Positions 19,676 through 28,894 are shown, counted from the stretch's first letter. The stretch: DNA of 64,000 nt from Corallococcus carmarthensis (GCF_003611695.1 NZ_RAWE01000013.1:33187-97186), one strand, 5' to 3'. Translations and numbers: made by a program. Notes: generated from the sequence alone by a model not told the origin.

Positions 19676-20113
19676 TTGCTGAAGCCTCATCACGTCCTGC
19701 TGCTGGTGTCGCTCGTGGCGGATGGCGGAAGCCCGCCCTCTCGAACCGATGCCGGGACTCCTGCGAGGCCGGATGGGGGAGTCGTGGCCGCAGCTTCGGA
19801 TGCAGGCATCCAGTGGCCCACGGACTTGCGCCCGCTCGCGACGCTGGAGGGGCCCGCGGTCATGGCGGCCCATGCCGTGCTCCAGCGCGTCCTTTCCAGT
19901 TTCCCCAAACAGGACGCGGGGGCGTGTGAGTCGTCTGCCCGCTCGCTGGACGTGGTGGTGGGCCTGGAGGGGGGCGTCTACTTTGTCCGGGTCGATCGAC
20001 GGCTCGACCGATGTGGATGGCCCGTGGGCAGCCAGCTGGAGTTCGACTGGTTCGAGCTGTACGCGGTGTCACCCGAGGGCAAGGTCCTTGGGCGGCGCGC
20101 GTTCATGCCGTAG
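19676..20113 (+). CDS. Small exported protein of unknown function, partner of JAB-like lipoprotein
   Basis: A 145-residue protein starting at TTG 19676, chosen because GAGG lies six bases upstream and the product then begins with a short signal-like segment (LKPHHVLLLVSLVADGG). A Pro/Thr/Asp-rich linker follows, then a compact domain (AAHAVLQRVLSSFPKQ, SLDVVVGLEGGVYFVRVDRR, LEFDWFELYAVSPEGK) with two or three cysteines that could pair. No known family is recognised. Its position 34 bases after the JAB-like lipoprotein gene points to a shared function. An upstream in-frame ATG at 19529 would overlap that gene by over 100 bases and is unlikely. Confidence 0.6.
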   Translation: MLKPHHVLLLVSLVADGGSPPSRTDAGTPARPDGGVVAAASDAGIQWPTDLRPLATLEGPAVMAAHAVLQRVLSSFPKQDAGACESSARSLDVVVGLEGGVYFVRVDRRLDRCGWPVGSQLEFDWFELYAVSPEGKVLGRRAFMP

Positions 20114-20116
20114 CGC

Positions 20117-20617
20117 TCAGGCGGGCGGGGTGAGGTTCATCGCGTACCAGCGGTCGCAGCCGAAGTGGCCGGTGCGGCCCATGGGGGCGCAGAGCGGTTC
20201 GAAGCCGACCTTGCGGTAGAGCTTCTGGGCCTGCTCCATGCCTCCCAGCGTTTCCAGGTAGCACTGCTTGAAGCCGGCGCTTCGCGCGAACTCCAGACAG
20301 TGTCTCAACAAGCGCTCGCCCATGCCGTGGCCCCGGGCCGTGGGCAGGAAGTACATCTTGCGCAGCTCGCAGACGTCCGGCGCGCCTCCGTCCAGCGGCG
20401 CGATGCCCGCGCCTCCCACCACCTGGCCCCCATGCTCCACGATGAAATACACGTGCCGGGGACGGCCGTAGGCCGCGCTCATCGCGTCCACTTCCGGGTC
20501 GTGGATCGCGAAGCCCGGGCCGTCCGCTCCGAACTCCGGCATCACCGCGCGGATGACCGCGGCCATCGCCGCGTCGTCCCGGGCCTCGATGGGCCGCAAC
20601 GTCAGTTCCGTGCTCAT
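20117..20617 (-). CDS. GNAT family N-acetyltransferase
   Basis: A 166-residue single-domain GNAT acetyltransferase. The acetyl-CoA-binding motif A is visible as ELRKMYFLPTARGHGMGERL, with the Q/RxxGxG/A loop as RGHGMG, followed by the motif B segment FKQCYLETLGGMEQAQKLYR and VGFEP. The substrate is not predictable. The start at 20617 has GGAGG just upstream and an N-terminus typical of the family (MSTELTLRPIEARDDAAMAA). It converges on the small exported protein gene with three bases between stops. Confidence 0.88.
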   Translation of the reverse strand: MSTELTLRPIEARDDAAMAAVIRAVMPEFGADGPGFAIHDPEVDAMSAAYGRPRHVYFIVEHGGQVVGGAGIAPLDGGAPDVCELRKMYFLPTARGHGMGERLLRHCLEFARSAGFKQCYLETLGGMEQAQKLYRKVGFEPLCAPMGRTGHFGCDRWYAMNLTPPA

Positions 20618-20783
20618 GACCTCCACGGTCCCATGACTCCGCCCCGCCGGCCAGCGGCGTCGGGTGTGCACGTGTGCAGCGCCCTGCACAACCGCCACGC
20701 GCCCGACGCACCCCGGTGGGTTTCAATCCCGTGCCCTTCCAGGGCATTGTGCGTGGCACGGTCGTTGTAGAGGGGGAAGCACC

Positions 20784-23700
20784 ATGTACTGTCCTGCCTG
20801 CCGACAAGAACGCCTGGGAAGCGCGTCCCAGTGCGTCGTCTGTGGCAATCGTCTCGCCGCCAGAGCCCGGTCCGCCATCGAGGCCGAGCTCGCGCATGTC
20901 CACTTCCTCCTGGACGAGGTGCGACGCTGGGACGCCCACGACGTTCCGATCCACGTCGGCCGCCGCCTCACCGAGCGCTACGAGCGCCAGGCCCGCATCC
21001 TCCTCTCCGTCCTCACCGAGATTCCCGTCGACGCGCTGACGTCCGCGCCCGTCGAGCCTCGCGACGAGGCCGTGGCGCCTCAGGCGATGGGGGAGGGGGC
21101 TGTCGCCCTCGGCCCCGTGGCGTTCTCCACCGGGGACGCTGCTTCCGCTGAAGTGCCTGTCGCGCACGGCGTGAGCTCCGATGCCGAAGAGGCCTCCGTC
21201 GCGCATGCGGCTGCGAATGTCGTCGCGGAGGCTGGCTCCGAGCCTTTCGTCGCGGGTGCCGCTGCTCCTGACGCTCACGCCTCCGTCGCCAACGACGCTG
21301 TCTCCGAAGCTCCGACCGCTCACGCCTCCGTCGCCAACGACGCTGTCTCCGAAGCTCCGAACGCTTCCGCCGCTGTCACCGACGCTTCAGCGCCCCCTGC
21401 CGCGACCAGCGCCTCCGCCGTCCGCTTCACCACGCTCGACCTCGCCGCGGCCCTGGGGATCGCCCCTCCGTCTCCCGGGCTCCCCCGCGCCGCTCACGCT
21501 TCGAACGCGGCCCGTGCTTCTGCCGAGTCCCGCACGCGGGCCTTGAACGAACAGCGCGCGGCCCGCCAGTTGCCCCCGAACCCGGGCGAAGCGTTCATGG
21601 AGCCTCCCGCTCCGAACAGCCGCACCGCCCGCCTCGTCGAGGAGACCTCGACGTGGAGCCGCGTGTGGCGGCCGTTCCTCTACGAGAGCATCGCGTGGTT
21701 CATCGGCGCGTTCCTCATCCTCTCCGGCACGCTCTACTTCGTCTTCGAGTCCTGGGCCGGGATGACGTCCGTCACCCGCTCGCTCACGGTCTTCCTCATG
21801 ACCGTGGGCTACTCCGTCGGCTTCTCCGTCTGGGGCGGCTACCTCGCCCGCCGTGAATCGCTGCGCAAGCCGGGCCACATCCTGGGCCTCATCGGTTCCG
21901 CCGTGGCTCCGCTCGGTGGCCTCGCGCTGGGGCCCATGGGCTTCGGTGAAGCCCTCCAACTCGACGGCGTGCGCCCCGTGCTGCTCGTGCCGCTCCTCTT
22001 CGCCTGGTCCGGCGCCGCGGCCTGGCTCGCCCGCAAGCCCGCAGAGTCCTTCGACGCGCCCTCCCGGCCGTTCATCCAGCTGGGCCTCGTCGGCGCCACG
22101 CTCATCATGGGCCTGGCCCCGCTGGCCGCGCGCCTGGGGGCCCCTGCGGTGTGGCTCAACGCCCTGCCGTGCATCCTCTTCTTCCTGCTGTCGAGCAAGG
22201 CCCTCACCACCCCGCGCAAGGGTGATGCGCTCGCCTTCGCGCTCGCCGCGCCTCTGTACCTCACCGCGCTGTTCGCCATCCGCCTGCACCTGGCGCTGGG
22301 CGCCGAGGGCACCTCCGTCCCTCCAGGCACCTACGCGCCCTTCGTCGCGTTCCTGCTCGCCACCTGCCTGCGCTTCCGCACGCTCGACGAGAAGCGCGCC
22401 GCGGATCCGCTCGCGGTCCTCATCATCGCGCTCCAGGTGGCCTGCCTCGCGGGCGCCATCACCGGCACGAAGCCCGCCTTCTTCTTCACCGCCGCCATCT
22501 TCACCGGCACGGTCGTGTCGCTGTCGCGCGGCCCCGTGAACCGCCTGCCGTGGCTCTACCCGGCGTACGTGGGCGCCTACTTCAGCTATGCGTCCAGCGC
22601 GCAGTTGATCCCGCACGCGCTCACCCTCCTCATCAATGCCCTCAAGACGCGCATGGGCTACCCGCCCTCGGCGCCGCTGCCCCTCCACTACGGCGCGCTG
22701 ACGGCCCTTCCGTTCGTGCTCGCGGGGCTGGTGCTCGCGTTCTTCTCCCAGAAGCGCGGCGAGCGCACCGGTGACGCGCGTTCCCTGGGGGTCGCGGACG
22801 TGCTGCTGCGAGCCACCACCTGGGCCGCGCCCGCGTTCGCGCTCTACTCGCACCTGGGCGCCGACTCGCGTCCCTCCTTCTTCGCCACGCTGGCCCTGGC
22901 CGTGATGTCCCTGGGCGCGGGCCTGCTGTTCAAGCGCTTCCCGCTGTCCGCCGTGGGCTCGGTGCTCTTCGGCCTCCTGCCCTTCACCGCCTTCCGCGTC
23001 TACGGCGCGGGCACCGCGGCCGTCGTGGCGGGCGTGTTGGCCCTGGGCCTCGCGGGCCTTGTCTGGCGGCTCACGGACGAGCGCACGCGGCGCTTCGTCT
23101 CCGCCGTGGTCGGCGTCATCGCGACATGCGGCTTCGCCATCGCGCTCGGCACGACGCCTGTCGCCGCGCCCGTCGTGGGCATGACGCTGGGAGGCGCGGG
23201 CGTGCTGGTGGCCGCGCTGCGGCTGCGCGACGAGCGCTACCTGGCCTACGGCGCGTTCCTCGCGGGTGCCATCCTGCCGAAGCTCGCCGCGGTCCACTCC
23301 ACGCAGGCGCTGCTCGCGACGATGGTGGGCGGCTCGCTGGTGCTGGCGCTCCTGGGCGAGCGTGGCGGCCTGTTCAAGCGGTTCGGTGTGCCGGGCCTCC
23401 TGTACGCGGGGCTCGCCGTGATGTGGGGCCTGGTCGATCAGGCCTTCATGGGGCCCGTGCTCCTCACCGCCGCCGCGTCCGTGGCGGTGACCTCCCGCAG
23501 CTTCCCCGGCGTGCGGCCGTTCGCGGTCGTGCTCGTGGGCTTCGCGCTCCTGCCGGATGTGCCGCACGTGTACACCGCATGGGGTCTGCCGCCGGGGCTG
23601 TCGCTGGGACTGCTCATCCTGGGGTCGCTCGTGGCCTCCATCGTCGCCGCGCGCAAGGGGAAGAGCGCGAGCACCACCACCGCGGGCATCCTCGCGCTCC

Positions 23701-26528
23701 TCCTGCCGCTCTTGCCGGTGGCCCTGTCCCGTTCCGGTGATGGGTCCGTGTTCCTGATGGGCGCGGCGCTGGCGGCGCTGTTCACCGCCCGGACCCTGCC
23801 CGTGACGCTGGGCCTGGTGCTGGCCACCCTCGAGGCCACCTTCGCGCTGCACGCGTCCGGCCCGCTGGCCCTGGTGGGGCTCGCCGCGTTCCTCAGTGTC
23901 CTGGCCCTCCTGGAGGAAGTGCCCGCCGTGCGGCGCATCGCCGCGGGCGGCGAGTCCTTCCGCGTCGTCTCCGCGGTGGGCGCGATGGTGGTGCTGGCGG
24001 ACGCCTCGTGGGCGTGGCACGGGCACGCGCTGTCGGAGCTCCGCGGCGCCATCCCGCTCGCGCTCCTCGGTCCAGCGCTGCTGCCACTCCTGTGGACGCG
24101 CGCGCTGCGCCATCCCTTCGCCGCGGCGCTGATGGTGCCCTACGGCGTGTTGACGTTGACGGCCTGGCACCCGCCCTTCGGGTGGACCGCGCTGCTGCCG
24201 CTCTTCCCGCTGCTCGTGGTGCGCATCGTGGAGCATGTGCCCGCCGTGGCCTCGCTGCTCCTGGGCTCGCGCGAGGAAGGCCCGCGCCACGAGTTGTCGA
24301 AGTGGATGCAGGTGGCGGTCGCGTGCCTGGGCGGCCTGGTGCTGTTGATTCCGGAGTCGGAAGTGGGGCAGCGCACGGCCCTCTTCTGCGCCATCGCGCT
24401 GGTGCCCATGACGGGCCCGCTGCCGTCCGTCCGGGTCATCGCCGCGTCCCTGCTGCTGCTGTTCCTCCCGGAAGCGCGGCCCTGGGCCACCGGCCTGTTG
24501 CTGGCCCTGGCGTTGGCTGAGCATCACGCGCCCCAGGCCCTGTCCTCCTTCTTCCGCGGCCCTCGTGACACGGCGCTGCGTGTTGCCGCGACGGGCTCGG
24601 CCCTGGCCGTGGCGGGGGTGTCCACGCTGGTGTCGCCGACTCCTGGCGCGCTCGCGGTGCTGGGCGCTGTCGTGCTGGTGTCCGCGTTCCTGCTGTCGCA
24701 GCGCTGGCTGCTCACGGCGGCGGTGGCGGCGTTCGCGCTGGCGCCGCTGGGCCAGACGGCGGACCTGGCGGTGGGCATGTGGCGTCCGGAGGGCGGCCTG
24801 CTCGTCGCGGCCGTGGGCCTGGCCTCCGCGCTGCTGTCCGCGCTGTGCCAGTCCGGCGCCGTGCAGCGCACGCTGACGAACGTCACCGCGCGCCTGACGC
24901 CCGGCATCGAGGGCACCTGGAGCGAGCCGCTGTGGGCCGGCGGCGCTGGCACCGTGGCGCTGCTCGTGGGCCTGCGTCTGGTGGACGCGGGCCCGGGGGC
25001 GCTGCCCCTGTCCGTGGCGCTGGTCGCGGGTGCCGCGTCGCTGACGCTGATGGTGACGCGCGAGCGCTTGATGATGAACGCCGCCACGGCGCTGCTCGGG
25101 CTGGTGCTGGTCGCCGCCGTGCCGCCGCTGTGGGCGCCCGCGGTGGTGGCGGGCACGGGCCTGCTGCTGGCGGCCGTGGGCTTCGCGCTGGACAAGCGCG
25201 GCGTGGAGGTTGGCGCGGCGCTGCACCACGGCGGCGCGCTGCTGGCGCTGCTGTCACTGGCGGGCCTGCGCTCGCTGAAGCACCCGGGCATGCCGCTGTG
25301 CGTGCTCTTCGCGTGGGCCACGGCGTGGGTGGTGGTGCTGCGCCGCCGGGACCGCGAGTGGGTGGGGTGGCTGGCGTCCCTCTTCGCCGTGCACGCCTTC
25401 ATCCTGAACCATGGGGCAACGCACTCCACCGGCCGGGGCGCGGAGTTCATCATCCCGTACTTCGCCGCGGCGACGGCGCTGCTCGCCACGCTGGTGCTGT
25501 CCGTGGCGGGCAAGGCGGTGCGCGGGCGCATGGGGCGGGCGTTCTCCATCATCGCGCTCGTGGAGGTGCTGTTCGCGGTGCTGGCGGTGCACGTGCCGGG
25601 TGGCGCGGCGCGCGAGGCGTGGGTGGCGTGCGGCGGGCTCGTGTTCCTGTTGTTCGCCCTGGTGCGCCACGCGGCGCGCGAGCAGGACGAAGCCGCCGCG
25701 TGGCTCGCGCAGGCGGTGGTGGCGCTGGGCTACTTCAGCGTGCGCTTCATGGGCCTGGGCTCAAGCCCCGACGCCGCGGACAGCCTGATGTCCATCATGG
25801 GGGGCGCGGCCTTCATTGGCCTGTACCTCTTCGTGCGGCGCGAGGGCGCGGGCCTCGAGGCCTTCCGCCGTCCCGCCGTGGCGGGCGCGTGGCTCTTCCC
25901 GCTGGCGGGCCTGCTGACGGTGCCGTGGAGCCAGCCCTTCGTGGCGATGGCGCTGCTCGTGGGCTACGCGGCGCACTTCGCGGCGCTCGGGGCGTTCACG
26001 AAGCAGAAGGGCGCGGCGTCCTTGATGTCCGTCGCCGCCTTCAACACGGCGCTGTACCTCGTGTGGCTGGGCACCGGCTCCGGCGAGCCGCAGTACTACG
26101 TCATCCCCGCGGGCCTCTCCCTGCTCCTGCTGCTGCGCGTCTTCCGCAAGAGCCTGTCGCAGGACGCCTACGCGCAGCTGCGCGCCCTGGCGGTGACGGG
26201 CATCTACGTGGCGGGCGCCTGGAAGCCGCTGCTCTTCAACGACGGCGAGGCGATGCTCCTGTGCGTCTTTCTCTGCCTCGTGGGCGTGGGCGCGGGCATC
26301 GCGCTGAGGATCCGCTCCTACGTGTACCTGGGCTCGGCGTTCCTGGTGACGGCGGTGGCGGCCAACCTGGTGCGCTTCGGCATGCGCGACCACCGCATCG
26401 GCGCCCTGTTCCTGTCCATGCTGGGCCTGCTGGTGGTGGGATTCATGGTGGTGCTCAGCGCCCACCGCGCCACCCTGCTCCAGAAGTACGGGCGGGTGCG
26501 CGACCTGCTCGCGACCTGGGAGGGATGA
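20784..26528 (+). CDS. Giant polytopic membrane protein with N-terminal zinc ribbon
   Basis: A 1,914-residue protein. The N-terminus is a zinc ribbon with cysteines at 3, 6, 17 and 20 (CxxC-x10-CxxC). Next come a helical segment (about residues 33-90) and an Ala/Val/Pro-rich low-complexity stretch to about residue 290 containing a 15-residue tandem repeat. From there to the end it is almost entirely hydrophobic helices, several dozen by eye, beginning with IAWFIGAFLILSGTLYFVF and ending with LFLSMLGLLVVGFMVVLSAH and a short cytoplasmic tail. The pattern recalls the large DUF2157/DUF2339-type predicted membrane proteins but is much longer. I do not recognise a transport or enzymatic motif. The ATG at 20784 has AGGGGGA upstream. 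Confidence 0.85.
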   Translation: MYCPACRQERLGSASQCVVCGNRLAARARSAIEAELAHVHFLLDEVRRWDAHDVPIHVGRRLTERYERQARILLSVLTEIPVDALTSAPVEPRDEAVAPQAMGEGAVALGPVAFSTGDAASAEVPVAHGVSSDAEEASVAHAAANVVAEAGSEPFVAGAAAPDAHASVANDAVSEAPTAHASVANDAVSEAPNASAAVTDASAPPAATSASAVRFTTLDLAAALGIAPPSPGLPRAAHASNAARASAESRTRALNEQRAARQLPPNPGEAFMEPPAPNSRTARLVEETSTWSRVWRPFLYESIAWFIGAFLILSGTLYFVFESWAGMTSVTRSLTVFLMTVGYSVGFSVWGGYLARRESLRKPGHILGLIGSAVAPLGGLALGPMGFGEALQLDGVRPVLLVPLLFAWSGAAAWLARKPAESFDAPSRPFIQLGLVGATLIMGLAPLAARLGAPAVWLNALPCILFFLLSSKALTTPRKGDALAFALAAPLYLTALFAIRLHLALGAEGTSVPPGTYAPFVAFLLATCLRFRTLDEKRAADPLAVLIIALQVACLAGAITGTKPAFFFTAAIFTGTVVSLSRGPVNRLPWLYPAYVGAYFSYASSAQLIPHALTLLINALKTRMGYPPSAPLPLHYGALTALPFVLAGLVLAFFSQKRGERTGDARSLGVADVLLRATTWAAPAFALYSHLGADSRPSFFATLALAVMSLGAGLLFKRFPLSAVGSVLFGLLPFTAFRVYGAGTAAVVAGVLALGLAGLVWRLTDERTRRFVSAVVGVIATCGFAIALGTTPVAAPVVGMTLGGAGVLVAALRLRDERYLAYGAFLAGAILPKLAAVHSTQALLATMVGGSLVLALLGERGGLFKRFGVPGLLYAGLAVMWGLVDQAFMGPVLLTAAASVAVTSRSFPGVRPFAVVLVGFALLPDVPHVYTAWGLPPGLSLGLLILGSLVASIVAARKGKSASTTTAGILALLLPLLPVALSRSGDGSVFLMGAALAALFTARTLPVTLGLVLATLEATFALHASGPLALVGLAAFLSVLALLEEVPAVRRIAAGGESFRVVSAVGAMVVLADASWAWHGHALSELRGAIPLALLGPALLPLLWTRALRHPFAAALMVPYGVLTLTAWHPPFGWTALLPLFPLLVVRIVEHVPAVASLLLGSREEGPRHELSKWMQVAVACLGGLVLLIPESEVGQRTALFCAIALVPMTGPLPSVRVIAASLLLLFLPEARPWATGLLLALALAEHHAPQALSSFFRGPRDTALRVAATGSALAVAGVSTLVSPTPGALAVLGAVVLVSAFLLSQRWLLTAAVAAFALAPLGQTADLAVGMWRPEGGLLVAAVGLASALLSALCQSGAVQRTLTNVTARLTPGIEGTWSEPLWAGGAGTVALLVGLRLVDAGPGALPLSVALVAGAASLTLMVTRERLMMNAATALLGLVLVAAVPPLWAPAVVAGTGLLLAAVGFALDKRGVEVGAALHHGGALLALLSLAGLRSLKHPGMPLCVLFAWATAWVVVLRRRDREWVGWLASLFAVHAFILNHGATHSTGRGAEFIIPYFAAATALLATLVLSVAGKAVRGRMGRAFSIIALVEVLFAVLAVHVPGGAAREAWVACGGLVFLLFALVRHAAREQDEAAAWLAQAVVALGYFSVRFMGLGSSPDAADSLMSIMGGAAFIGLYLFVRREGAGLEAFRRPAVAGAWLFPLAGLLTVPWSQPFVAMALLVGYAAHFAALGAFTKQKGAASLMSVAAFNTALYLVWLGTGSGEPQYYVIPAGLSLLLLLRVFRKSLSQDAYAQLRALAVTGIYVAGAWKPLLFNDGEAMLLCVFLCLVGVGAGIALRIRSYVYLGSAFLVTAVAANLVRFGMRDHRIGALFLSMLGLLVVGFMVVLSAHRATLLQKYGRVRDLLATWEG
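21273..21360 (+). repeat. 43-bp perfect tandem repeat, 45-bp period, inside membrane protein gene
   Basis: Two identical 43-base copies lie at 21273-21315 and 21318-21360, in frame, each encoding the 15-residue unit AHASVANDAVSEAPT/N. They fall in the low-complexity linker before the membrane domain, a likely site of length variation between strains. Confidence 0.9.
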
Positions 26529-26591
26529 TCCCTGTTTGACGTAAAACGATTCCGGGGTTGAATGCGTCCGCGTTCACCCCCGGAGGACTTG

Positions 26592-27488
26592 TTGCTGCTG
26601 CGCCGTTCGTCGCTCGTCACCCTGATGTCGCTGGGCTGCCTGGTGGGTTGTGCGCACGTCCCGGACGCCGCGCCTCGCATGGCGGTGGAACTCCCGGTCT
26701 CGGCCGCTATCCGCTCCCCCGTCGTTGAAGCACCAAGGGGCGCGCCGGTGGGCGCGGAGGGCGCACTTGGCGTGAAGGCCGAAGCCCCTCCTCCGCTGGC
26801 CTTCGTGACGCCGGAAGGCAGCGAGGGGCTGGCCGCGCTGCTGGACGCCGACCCGCACCCGGTGCCGGAGGAGGCGGGCGTCATCGCGGCGGCGCTGGAG
26901 GCCGCGGCGCTCTTCACCGGGCCCACGCAGGGGCCGGGCGGATTCTGGGAGGAGCTGCTGCCGCCCCCGTCGAAGCAGGCGCGCGGCATCGTGGCGCGCG
27001 CGGCGCAGCTGGTGGGCGCGCGGCGGTTGGACCGCTCGGTGCCCAATGACTGTTCGGGGCTGGTGCGGCTGGCCTACCTGCAGGCCGGCATCGACCTGGT
27101 GGCGCACGGCTTCCTCGCGGGCGAGAACGCGGTGACGGGCATCTTCCGTCGCGCGCAAGCCGCCAACGCGGTGCACCGGCTGAACCCGCGTCCGGGCGAC
27201 CTGGCGTTCTTCAAGGAGACGTACGACCGCAACCGCGACGGCAAGCGCAACGACGGCATGACGCACATCGCGGTCGTGGAGGCCGTGGCGCCGGACGGCA
27301 CCGTGACGTTCATCCACCGGGGCGGCAAGGGCGTGGCGCGCAGCCACATGAACCTGGCGTTCCCCACGGTGCACCGGCTGAACTCCGGTGCGCTGCTCAA
27401 CGATTTCATCCGGCCGGCGAGCAAGGGGATGCGCGCGTACCTCGCGGGCGAGCTGTTCGTCGCGTTCGCTTCACCTGGAGGTTTGTAG
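26592..27488 (+). CDS. NlpC/P60- or CHAP-like cell-wall peptidase lipoprotein
   Basis: A 298-residue lipoprotein with signal LVTLMSLGCLVGC. After a variable Pro/Ala-rich spacer, the C-terminal domain has a papain-like peptidoglycan hydrolase layout: the catalytic cysteine in VPNDCSGLVRLAYLQAGIDL, then PRPGDLAFFKETYDRNRDGK, and the histidine in MTHIAVVEAVAPDGTVTFIH. It probably cuts peptide links in the cell wall from the outer-membrane side. I chose the TTG at 26592, with GGAGG five bases upstream; an ATG at 26562 would add ten residues and lacks a ribosome-binding site. It follows the giant membrane protein gene by 63 bases. Confidence 0.82.
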   Translation: MLLRRSSLVTLMSLGCLVGCAHVPDAAPRMAVELPVSAAIRSPVVEAPRGAPVGAEGALGVKAEAPPPLAFVTPEGSEGLAALLDADPHPVPEEAGVIAAALEAAALFTGPTQGPGGFWEELLPPPSKQARGIVARAAQLVGARRLDRSVPNDCSGLVRLAYLQAGIDLVAHGFLAGENAVTGIFRRAQAANAVHRLNPRPGDLAFFKETYDRNRDGKRNDGMTHIAVVEAVAPDGTVTFIHRGGKGVARSHMNLAFPTVHRLNSGALLNDFIRPASKGMRAYLAGELFVAFASPGGL

Positions 27489-27565
27489 TCTCACGGCAGT
27501 CAGTCTCAATGGCTCGCACCGCGAGCGCGTTTGAATCCCTGCGCGGGTGTGGCGTCATCCCGCGC

Positions 27566-27979
27566 ATGAGATTGCCCCTGCCGCTGCTCCTCGGAAGCCT
27601 GCTGCTGTCGTCCGGCTGCATCGTGGCGGAGACGCGCCCTTCGCGTCCTTCGCGTCCGCCTCCGAGGCCGCCCCCGTCACGTCCGGTGGCGATGGGCTAC
27701 GACGAGGCCGTGCGGCGCGGGTTCGACCAGTGCCGTTCCCGCGGTTACCGCTGCGAGTTGCAGGAGGCGCACCTCACCGGCAACGACGTGTGGAAGGTGA
27801 AGTTCCGCGTGGATGGCCGGGGCGAGAAGGGGCACCTGCACCTGGACTACGACGCGTACTCGCGCAACCTCATCAAGGTGAACGACAAGGTGAAGGACAA
27901 GGGCGGCCGCGACTGGGACGACGACGATGACGGCCCGGGGCGTGGCAAGAAGAAGGGCCACGCGCACCGGGACGACTGA
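27566..27979 (+). CDS. Small lipoprotein with PepSY-like domain
   Basis: A 137-residue lipoprotein with signal PLPLLLGSLLLSSGC and lipidated cysteine near residue 18. An Arg/Pro/Ser-rich linker leads to a domain of about 60 residues (YDEAVRRGFDQCRSRGYRCE to HLHLDYDAYSRNLIKVND) whose helix-then-sheet pattern recalls PepSY-like periplasmic inhibitor domains. The tail is strongly charged, with alternating acidic and basic runs. The start at 27566 is chosen for the signal peptide. It follows the peptidase-like lipoprotein gene and converges on the metallo-beta-lactamase gene. Function unknown. Confidence 0.68.
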   Translation: MRLPLPLLLGSLLLSSGCIVAETRPSRPSRPPPRPPPSRPVAMGYDEAVRRGFDQCRSRGYRCELQEAHLTGNDVWKVKFRVDGRGEKGHLHLDYDAYSRNLIKVNDKVKDKGGRDWDDDDDGPGRGKKKGHAHRDD

Positions 27980-27992
27980 TCCGCCGCGTTTC

Positions 27993-28751
27993 CTAGCGCG
28001 AGGCCTTCTTCAGCAGGGCCTCGGTGTGGTCGAGCAGCTCCGGTCCGCCGGGCTGTTCATGGCCGGGCACGACGATGCGGGCGTTGGGGAAGTGCTCGCG
28101 CGCGGCCTTGAAGCTCGCGGGCCACGCGGCGACGTCCGCGTCCTCCAGGTTGCCCATGGCCTTCGCCTTGGCGTCGCGGATGAAGCAGCCGCCGTAGAGG
28201 ACGCCCGAGGCCGGGTGCATGACGACGAGGTTGTCGGGCGTGTGGCCGGCGCCGGGGAAGAACACCGACAGCGGTCCGAAGTCCTGCGCGTCCGCCAGCC
28301 GCTTCGAGGGAACGGGGTTGCCCTGCTTGCCAGCACGGAGCGCGGTGTCCTCGCGTCCATGGACGGGGATGCCCTGGGCGTCGAGCGTGGGAATGCCGCC
28401 GGTCCGGTCGACGTGGAAGTGCGTCACCAGCGCGGCGCGCACGGGATGGTGGAGCGTGTCCTTTGCCCAGGTGAGCAGCGCCTTGGACTGCTCCGGCGTC
28501 CAGCCGGTGTCGACGAGGATGGACGCGTCACCGTCTTCCACGAGGAGCCCGTTCGCGGCGGTGCCGCCCCAGTCCTTGCCGGCGTTCGTGATGTGCATCC
28601 AGACGCCGGGGGCGATGCGGCGCACGCGCACGTCCTTCGCGAGCACGGTCTCCTCCTGCTTGGGGGCCTTGGAGGTCTTGGGAGGCGCCGCGGAGGCGGT
28701 GGAGGCGCAAGCGAGGACGGCGAGCAGGGTGATGCAGCGCAGTGGCTTCAT
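27993..28751 (-). CDS. Probable subclass B1 metallo-beta-lactamase
   Basis: A 252-residue exported zinc enzyme. The signal peptide is CITLLAVLACASTASA. All zinc ligands of subclass B1 are in order: His111, His113 and Asp115 in THFHVDRTGG, His170 in GAGHTPDNLVV, Cys189 in YGGCFIRD, and His231 in VVPGHEQPGG. The flanking blocks ANGLLVEDGDASILVDTGW are also B1-like. Residue order, the Cys ligand and total length separate it from B2, B3 and from glyoxalase-like members. B1 enzymes hydrolyse penicillins, cephalosporins and carbapenems; activity here is inferred. The ATG at 28751 has AGGAG four bases upstream. No mobile element adjoins, so it looks chromosomal and resident. Confidence 0.85.
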   Translation of the reverse strand: MKPLRCITLLAVLACASTASAAPPKTSKAPKQEETVLAKDVRVRRIAPGVWMHITNAGKDWGGTAANGLLVEDGDASILVDTGWTPEQSKALLTWAKDTLHHPVRAALVTHFHVDRTGGIPTLDAQGIPVHGREDTALRAGKQGNPVPSKRLADAQDFGPLSVFFPGAGHTPDNLVVMHPASGVLYGGCFIRDAKAKAMGNLEDADVAAWPASFKAAREHFPNARIVVPGHEQPGGPELLDHTEALLKKASR

Positions 28752-28894
28752 GGGGCTCCTGAGAAGGGAACGCATGGGAGGCCCGCCGCGAATGCAAACC
28801 GTATGCACAACGGATCCGCCGCGCTTCCATTCAGGAACCCGGGCGGGCACGCGGCTCCTGGGCCACACGCGCGTCCGGGGAGCCACGCCAGCGC

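Noticed and set aside
21387..25229. Open frame of 1,280 codons antisense to the giant membrane protein gene
   Set aside because: The product is mostly Arg, Gln, Glu, Gly and His, typical of the reverse strand of hydrophobic GC-rich codons. The sense strand encodes coherent TM helices.
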